Origin: an uncultured Roseovarius sp.
Lineage (GTDB): Bacteria; Pseudomonadota; Alphaproteobacteria; Rhodobacterales; Rhodobacteraceae
Reading direction: 5' to 3'
Assembly: GCA_934501475.1 (NCBI GenBank)
Contig: CAKSUL010000024.1
Location: forward strand, 1-29,359
DNA length: 29,359 nt
Within the stretch, counting starts at the first letter, position 1, and each line of letters begins with the position of its first letter. This document shows positions 25,637-29,359 of this stretch, in pieces. The notes beneath the pieces are model-generated. The model was not told the DNA's origin, did no database searches, and saw nothing but the letters and a program-made list of their open reading frames with translations. Made by a program: the position numbers and the translations under genes.

Positions 25637-27168
25637 CAGGCAAACATCCCATGGACGAACCATCGCGGATCACCGCCGCGCCCGTCGCCATGCAGCCCCT
25701 CGCGATAAAGCCAGAGACGCCTGCCGGTCTGATCCTCGATCTTGAAATAATCGCGCAACCGTGTGCCGGGGCGATCCTTCCACCATTCCGGCGCGATCCG
25801 CTCGGGACCGGCATAGCGCGCGACCTTGTGGGTTTGCCTGCGCCAGATGAACTGCGCCGGCGGGCCATCCGGAACGGCATAGACGACGCGCACCTGTTCG
25901 GGCCGTGACAGCAGGCGGATGGGGCGTTCATTGACCACGGGAAGGGCCGGAATGTCAGTGTCCTGCAAGGCGCCGATCACCCTTTCCGCACGTTCGGGCA
26001 GATGGCTGGCATTCAGCACCGGGCGCTTGACCGATTGCTCACCAAGACGCGCGACAAGGCGGTCGATCAGGTACGCCAGTTGCAGATCCTCATCCGATCC
26101 GCCGCCCAGCCGTGTCTGGATATTCTCGACCGGCTCCACCGTTGCGGCCTCGAGCGTTATCAGATCGAAACCGAAGCCGGGGTTGATCTGCTCCAGCTTG
26201 CCATCAAGGAGGCGGCGCAGATGGGTCGGGTCGCGGCTGGGGGCCGCAGTGGCCGCCGTGATCGTGCTGACCTCACCATCGGTGCGAAAGACGCTGAGAG
26301 AGAGGCGGCGACAGCCAAGCCCATGCAGCGTCATCCGGGCGCACAGATCCACGCATAATTCCGGCAGATAGGCGGTCGGATCCTGTATCGGCTCGGGCAG
26401 GCTGGATTGTGCCTTGATCCTTGGGCGCGCCTCCTTGCTGGCGACGGGCTCGGCCAGATGCCCGATGGCCTGATCCAGCCGCAGCAACGGATTGGCGTGC
26501 AGTGCCGCGCGCGCAAAGCGGCGGGTGAGAGACAGGCGCGGCACCCTGGCCAGATCGCCCACGGTCTTGAGCCCGAGGCGGTGCAGCAACAGAAGGGTGG
26601 CCGCGTTCAGGCGCAAGGCAGAAGCCGGCAAGGACGCCAGCCGCGCCACGATCTGATCCGCCGGGCAGATCGCCCTGACCGGGCCATAGCGCGCCAACGC
26701 CCATGCCGCGCCCCATGTCGGGGCCACCGCGACCCGCGCGCTCAGACCCAGCAGCGACAGGCGCGCCTCCATGTCGATCAGCATGGCCGCCTCACCGCCC
26801 AGCAGATGATCCGACCCGGTGGTGTCCAGAATCAGACCATCCGCACCGTCCGGGACAGTCCACGGGCACCACCGCCGCGCCCAAAGCATCAGGCGCTCCA
26901 GCGCCAGACGATCCCCCGCGATATCGGCATATTCCACGCGCAGATCGGGGCAGATGGCCTTGATATCCACGACACGCGCCCCGGCGCTGACGCCGCCCAG
27001 ACGCGCGGCGCGGTTGGTGGCATGGATCACCGGGCCATGCTGGCCTTCCACGGCCAGAACGACCGCCACATCATCGGGTGGCGCGACATTCGCGCGCTCC
27101 ATCGTCCTTTGCCACCGCTCCATCGCGAAATGGGGCAGATATATCGACACGATCCGCCGCCCGGTCAT
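25636..27168 (-). CDS. imuB: ImuB, Y-family polymerase-like mutagenesis protein (510 aa)
   Basis: Starts MTGRRIVSIYLPHFAMERWQ, the conserved ImuB N-terminus, which fixes the start at 27168. A Y-family palm/fingers core follows (LILDTTGSDHLLGGE near residue 110, VAVAPTWGAAWALARY), then a helix-hairpin region (HRLGLKTVGDLARVPRLSL) and a C-terminal ImuB-specific part ending in WRRQTHKVARYAGPERIAPE and LWLYREG. The acidic catalytic residues of active Y-family polymerases are not in their expected places (YLP where DxD is expected), as known for ImuB, which acts as a clamp-binding hub that recruits DnaE2. A beta-clamp motif was not located with confidence. It overlaps imuA by 98 bp and dnaE2 by 1 bp. 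Confidence 0.93.
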   Translation of the reverse strand: MTGRRIVSIYLPHFAMERWQRTMERANVAPPDDVAVVLAVEGQHGPVIHATNRAARLGGVSAGARVVDIKAICPDLRVEYADIAGDRLALERLMLWARRWCPWTVPDGADGLILDTTGSDHLLGGEAAMLIDMEARLSLLGLSARVAVAPTWGAAWALARYGPVRAICPADQIVARLASLPASALRLNAATLLLLHRLGLKTVGDLARVPRLSLTRRFARAALHANPLLRLDQAIGHLAEPVASKEARPRIKAQSSLPEPIQDPTAYLPELCVDLCARMTLHGLGCRRLSLSVFRTDGEVSTITAATAAPSRDPTHLRRLLDGKLEQINPGFGFDLITLEAATVEPVENIQTRLGGGSDEDLQLAYLIDRLVARLGEQSVKRPVLNASHLPERAERVIGALQDTDIPALPVVNERPIRLLSRPEQVRVVYAVPDGPPAQFIWRRQTHKVARYAGPERIAPEWWKDRPGTRLRDYFKIEDQTGRRLWLYREGLHGDGRGGDPRWFVHGMFA

Positions 27169-27763
27169 AGGTCGCGACCCATGTGCCCGGTGGCCCGTAA
27201 CGCGAGCGGAACAGCTCGACCTGCCAACGCGGATCGCCGGGGGCCTTGGGATCGTGCGGATGCGGCAGCGACGGCAGCGACGTCACCCGCCAGCGATTGC
27301 CCGCCGCGCTGAGATCCGGCGAGGCGGCGCGCCGGATCAACCAGCAAGGCAGCTTGTAACGTTCGGCACGCATCACCAGCCTCTTGGTCGCGGTGAAATC
27401 TAGGGCCTTCGGGTTGCCCCATATCTCGCCGATCACCGCGCCCAGAGACGTGCATTTCAGCCCCTCCTCCATCGCCCACAGCACATCGACAGGACGGTTC
27501 ACATCGACGCGGATGATCGCCCGGCCAGGCAGGCCGGGCAGATAGGGCAGGCCCGTTTCCTGCCGCGAAAGCCGGTCCTGCGCCCAGAAAAGAGGGGCCG
27601 CGCCACAAGCCAGCCCGGTCAGCCCGGTCAGCCCGGTCAACCCAAACCCCACACAGGCCGCATCCGCCGCGTTGGTCGCAAAGACCTCCGACAGGATATG
27701 GCCCTGCATCGGTGCAGGCGTCACAAAGCCCCGGTCCCGTATGATCGAAGAGTCCCACAGCAC
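27071..27763 (-). CDS. imuA: ImuA, SOS mutagenesis accessory protein (230 aa)
   Basis: The GTG at 27763 (AGGGGAA about 6 nt upstream) begins an open frame with ImuA-like features: ILSEVFATNAADAACVGFGL, LFWAQDRLSRQETGLPYLPG, VDVLWAMEEGLKC, LGAVIGEIWG, LDFTATKRLVMRAERYKLPC, and RWQVELFRSRYGPPGTWVA at the end. The fold is RecA-like without a Walker A. ImuA supports ImuB-DnaE2 mutagenesis, perhaps by linking to RecA. It lies directly below a LexA box. An in-frame tandem GLTGLTGLTGL, coded by three copies of a 9-bp unit, follows VGFG. The C-terminal 32 codons overlap imuB in another frame. The length is close to other short ImuA proteins. Confidence 0.88.
   Translation of the reverse strand: MLWDSSIIRDRGFVTPAPMQGHILSEVFATNAADAACVGFGLTGLTGLTGLACGAAPLFWAQDRLSRQETGLPYLPGLPGRAIIRVDVNRPVDVLWAMEEGLKCTSLGAVIGEIWGNPKALDFTATKRLVMRAERYKLPCWLIRRAASPDLSAAGNRWRVTSLPSLPHPHDPKAPGDPRWQVELFRSRYGPPGTWVATYDRAADRVDISAPFRDGAVAKDDGARECRATR
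27611..27637. repeat. Tandem 9-bp repeat (CAGCCCGGT x3) within imuA
   Basis: Three perfect copies at 27611-27619, 27620-27628 and 27629-27637, plus a partial fourth. The unit length keeps the frame and encodes Gly-Leu-Thr repeats. Confidence 0.9.
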
Positions 27764-27780
27764 GAGTGATTCCCCTAAAT

Positions 27781-27795
27781 GTTCACCTTATGTTC
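27781..27795. promoter_or_regulatory. LexA (SOS) box upstream of imuA
   Basis: GTTCACCTTATGTTC is an exact match to the alphaproteobacterial SOS consensus GTTC-N7-GTTC. It lies 18 bp upstream of the imuA start and overlaps the proposed -10. Confidence 0.88.
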
Positions 27796-27820
27796 TACCC
27801 CTTCAAGGTGACGGCGACAA
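27792..27820 (-). promoter_or_regulatory. Promoter of the imuA-imuB-dnaE2 operon
   Basis: On the minus strand: TTGTCG (27820-27815), 17-nt spacer, TAGAAC (27797-27792). The LexA box covers the -10 and start site, so bound LexA would block transcription until DNA damage. Confidence 0.5.
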
Positions 27821-28294
27821 CTTGGAATCCTTCGGGCGTTTCCAGTGGGCGCGCCTCAAAAGCCGGGTTCGACTTTCCAGAACCAAAGCGTTTTGCCTTT
27901 GATCACGGGTACGGATCAGATGCAAAACGCCCCGGCATCGAAAGGATGCGAGCCATTCAAGCCTTGTTTTATTGAATGAAACCAAAATGATGCCAGCGGT
28001 ACCTATCAGACCAGGCACAAGATCATGCGGCGTGGCGCACGCGGTGCTGCGTTGCACGGCCAACGCGACAGCCATGCCGCGCCAGCCCGTCGATCAGACC
28101 TCCCCCAACGTCACCCTTTTGCGCACAAGGCACGACGGCAGGGCCCATCGAACCATGAAAACAACGCCCGGTGCGCCATGCGCCTGTCAGTCCTGTAGGG
28201 GTGCGCGTATTTTTTCGTCTGGCCGCACGAGATATCAATGTGTTGGCGTCGCGTTTGCGCGCAAGATTTTTCGCCAACCGTGCGCATATTTTTT
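27796..28294. other. Gene-free region between the SOS cassette and the IS
   Basis: About 500 bp. Open frames of 60-150 codons on both strands show no recognisable family and mostly lack ribosome sites. The right part holds direct repeats and nested inverted repeats, listed separately. Confidence 0.55.
28201..28294. repeat. Direct repeats GTGCGC(G/A)TATTTTTT enclosing nested inverted repeats
   Basis: GTGCGCGTATTTTTT (28201-28215) and GTGCGCATATTTTTT (28280-28294) differ at one of 15 positions. Between them lie GTTGGCG (28242-28248) / CGCCAAC (28272-28278), with the perfect palindrome TTGCGCGCAA (28255-28264) inside. The second direct copy abuts the proposed IS left end. Confidence 0.7.
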
Positions 28295-29359
28295 GGGGGT
28301 GTCCGCAAACCGTGTTGGTTCACTTCGTCTTAATCTGAAAGGGCCTATATTACCTCGCTTTTCCAGCGGAGGATACCCTTGTTACACTACGACTTTCGCC
28401 GTTTTCTCAATGCCCTCGACGACTTGAACCCGGCCCAGATCGAGGATCTCCAAACGAAGATCCGTGATCTCCGGCGAAAGACGGAGGCTATCTCGGCGAT
28501 TGAGGCGCGGACAAACCAAGAACACAAGTGTCCGTTCTGCGGCGGCGAGCAGCGGCAGAAGTGGGGGCGCACACGGACCAAGGTCCAGCGTTACCGATGC
28601 ACCGACTGCCAGAAGACCTATTCGGGTCGGACAGGGAGCGCCATCGGCCGCATCCATCGTCCCGACCTGTTCATGGCGCGCTGAGGGATATGCTGGGCAC
28701 CTCCACGCCGCAGTCGGTTCGCAAGCTTGCGAGACAGCTCGGACTCAACAAATACACGGTCTGGCGGTGGCGTATGCTGATTTTCTCAATCATCGGAAGC
28801 AGCATCCCATCAGCGAGCTTCTCCGGGATTATCGAGGCAGATGAGACCTACCAGCGGGAGTCCCGAAAGGGATCGCGCGAGTGGGTCCACCACTTTGCTG
28901 ATCCGCACAATGTCCAGCAACCGCCGCGTCCGCGGTGGGAGGACTTCACGACGCGTGGGTTGAAGATGATGCGCGGTCTATCGAGGTGGCAGCTCCCCAT
29001 TCTCACTGTTGCTGACCGTGGCGGATCTGTCCTTTTCCAGCGGCTACCGAACCGTAGGAGCATAACGGTGGAGCGCGCGATGAGGCCCCTGGTGCCGGGC
29101 GATGCCGTGCTATGCTCGGACGGCGGCAACGGCTACAAGAGCCTCGCGGCGGGACGCAGTCTCGAGCATTTCGTGGTCGGCAGCAAGCCTGGCACGCGCG
29201 TGGCCTCAGGCTGCTATCACATCCAGAACGTGAACTCGCTCCATGCCCGCTACAAGAGGTTCATCAAGCCCTTCTGCGGACCGTAAGCGTTTCCTGGCCC
29301 CCACCTTCCAGCCGATAGTCTGACCTGCGATGCCGGGCCTGACGGAGATTGGTGCGGGA
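28295..29359 (+). mobile_element. IS1595-family insertion sequence (left part, right end beyond the window)
   Basis: The left terminus is proposed at GGGGGTGTCCGCAAACCG (28295-28312), 84 bp before the transposase start. IS1595 ends commonly begin with a G-run. No reverse complement of this end is found before 29359, so the right end lies outside. The transposase type (N-terminal zinc ribbon, ISXO2-like DDE domain) sets the family. A target duplication cannot be tested from this window. Confidence 0.7.
28379..29286 (+). pseudogene. IS1595-family transposase, frameshifted
   Basis: A TTG start with GGAGG 6 nt upstream begins frame 1 (LHYDFRRFLNALDDLNPAQ). It contains a zinc ribbon with Cys pairs in CPFCGG and CTDC and ends at a TGA at 28682-28684 just after RPDLFMAR. 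The continuation in the -1 frame is ALRDMLGTSTPQSVRKLAR, an HTH (LGLNKYTVWRWRM), then the ISXO2-like DDE domain: Asp in IIEADETYQRES, Asp in LCSDGGNGYKSLA, and CYHIQNVNSLHARYKRFI. The change matches loss of one G in a GGCGGCG run near 28676. The product stops at KPFCGP (29286), short of the tail expected for the family; a frame reading KRFLAPTFQPIV follows, so a second shift is possible. A sequencing error remains an alternative. Confidence 0.8.

Noticed and set aside
27803..28075. Minus-strand frame of 90 codons upstream of imuA
   Set aside because: No family resemblance or ribosome site, and it would span the -35 region of the imuA promoter.
27972..28427. Plus-strand frame of 151 codons running into the IS
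   Set aside because: It crosses the proposed IS end and has no recognisable domain.
29283..29330. A second frameshift at the transposase C-terminus
   Set aside because: The downstream frame KRFLAPTFQPIV may be the lost tail, but the similarity is too weak and the element is cut by the window edge.

Overview
This is a GC-rich chromosomal window from an alphaproteobacterium, most likely a Rhodobacteraceae (Roseobacter-group) species. The evidence is the consistently high GC and GCG/CGC-heavy codon use, the gene families present (a MoxR/DUF58/DUF4159 cluster, DUF1285, a YadG-type ABC ATPase, a branching glycosyltransferase with a DUF5928-like tail, an imuA-imuB-dnaE2 cassette) and a perfect alphaproteobacterial SOS box (GTTC-N7-GTTC). 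Assignments come from reading motifs by eye; no database was searched.

Layout. 1-967 (-): 5' part of glcD (glycolate oxidase FAD subunit), cut by the window edge. 1283-1678 (+): small secreted protein. 8368-1682 (-): a four-gene operon moxR > DUF58 > BatA-N/DUF4159 > VWA/GATase-like membrane protein, in which each gene overlaps the next by exactly 4 bp. 8427-9788 (+): DUF1285 protein and hydroxypyruvate isomerase (hyi). 12981-9822 (-): a 59-residue zinc-finger protein (NDUFS6-like) and full-length polA. 13056-13985 (+): orphan ABC ATPase. 16061-14015 (-): branching glycosyltransferase and HIT protein. 16206-17024 (+): sulfotransferase, divergent from the glycosyltransferase across a spacer with two pairs of direct repeats. 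18963-17336 (-): nth and adenosine kinase, overlapping by 4 bp. 19063-19905 (+): Ada-like AraC/O6-methylguanine methyltransferase fusion. 20030-20701 (+): OmpA-family lipoprotein. 20898-22004 (+): leuB. 22152-22228 (+): tRNA-Pro(CGG). 27763-22334 (-): SOS mutagenesis cassette imuA-imuB-dnaE2. 28295-end (+): left part of an IS1595-family insertion sequence with a frameshifted transposase.

How the parts work together. DNA maintenance is well represented (polA, nth, the Ada-like protein, imuA-imuB-dnaE2), but only the last three genes form one regulated unit, with a LexA box over their promoter. The moxR operon looks like a chaperone-plus-membrane-complex system of unknown substrate and is the best candidate here for an incompletely described system. 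The glycosyltransferase/sulfotransferase pair suggests surface polysaccharide decoration. glcD and hyi both touch glyoxylate/hydroxypyruvate metabolism but are 8 kb apart in different units.

Non-coding structure includes a short dispersed repeat (AGGTATTT...CCAAGAAAAA) in three copies, two of them facing each other as a 24-bp inverted pair, several hairpin terminators, and a structured AT-rich stretch between the SOS cassette and the IS.
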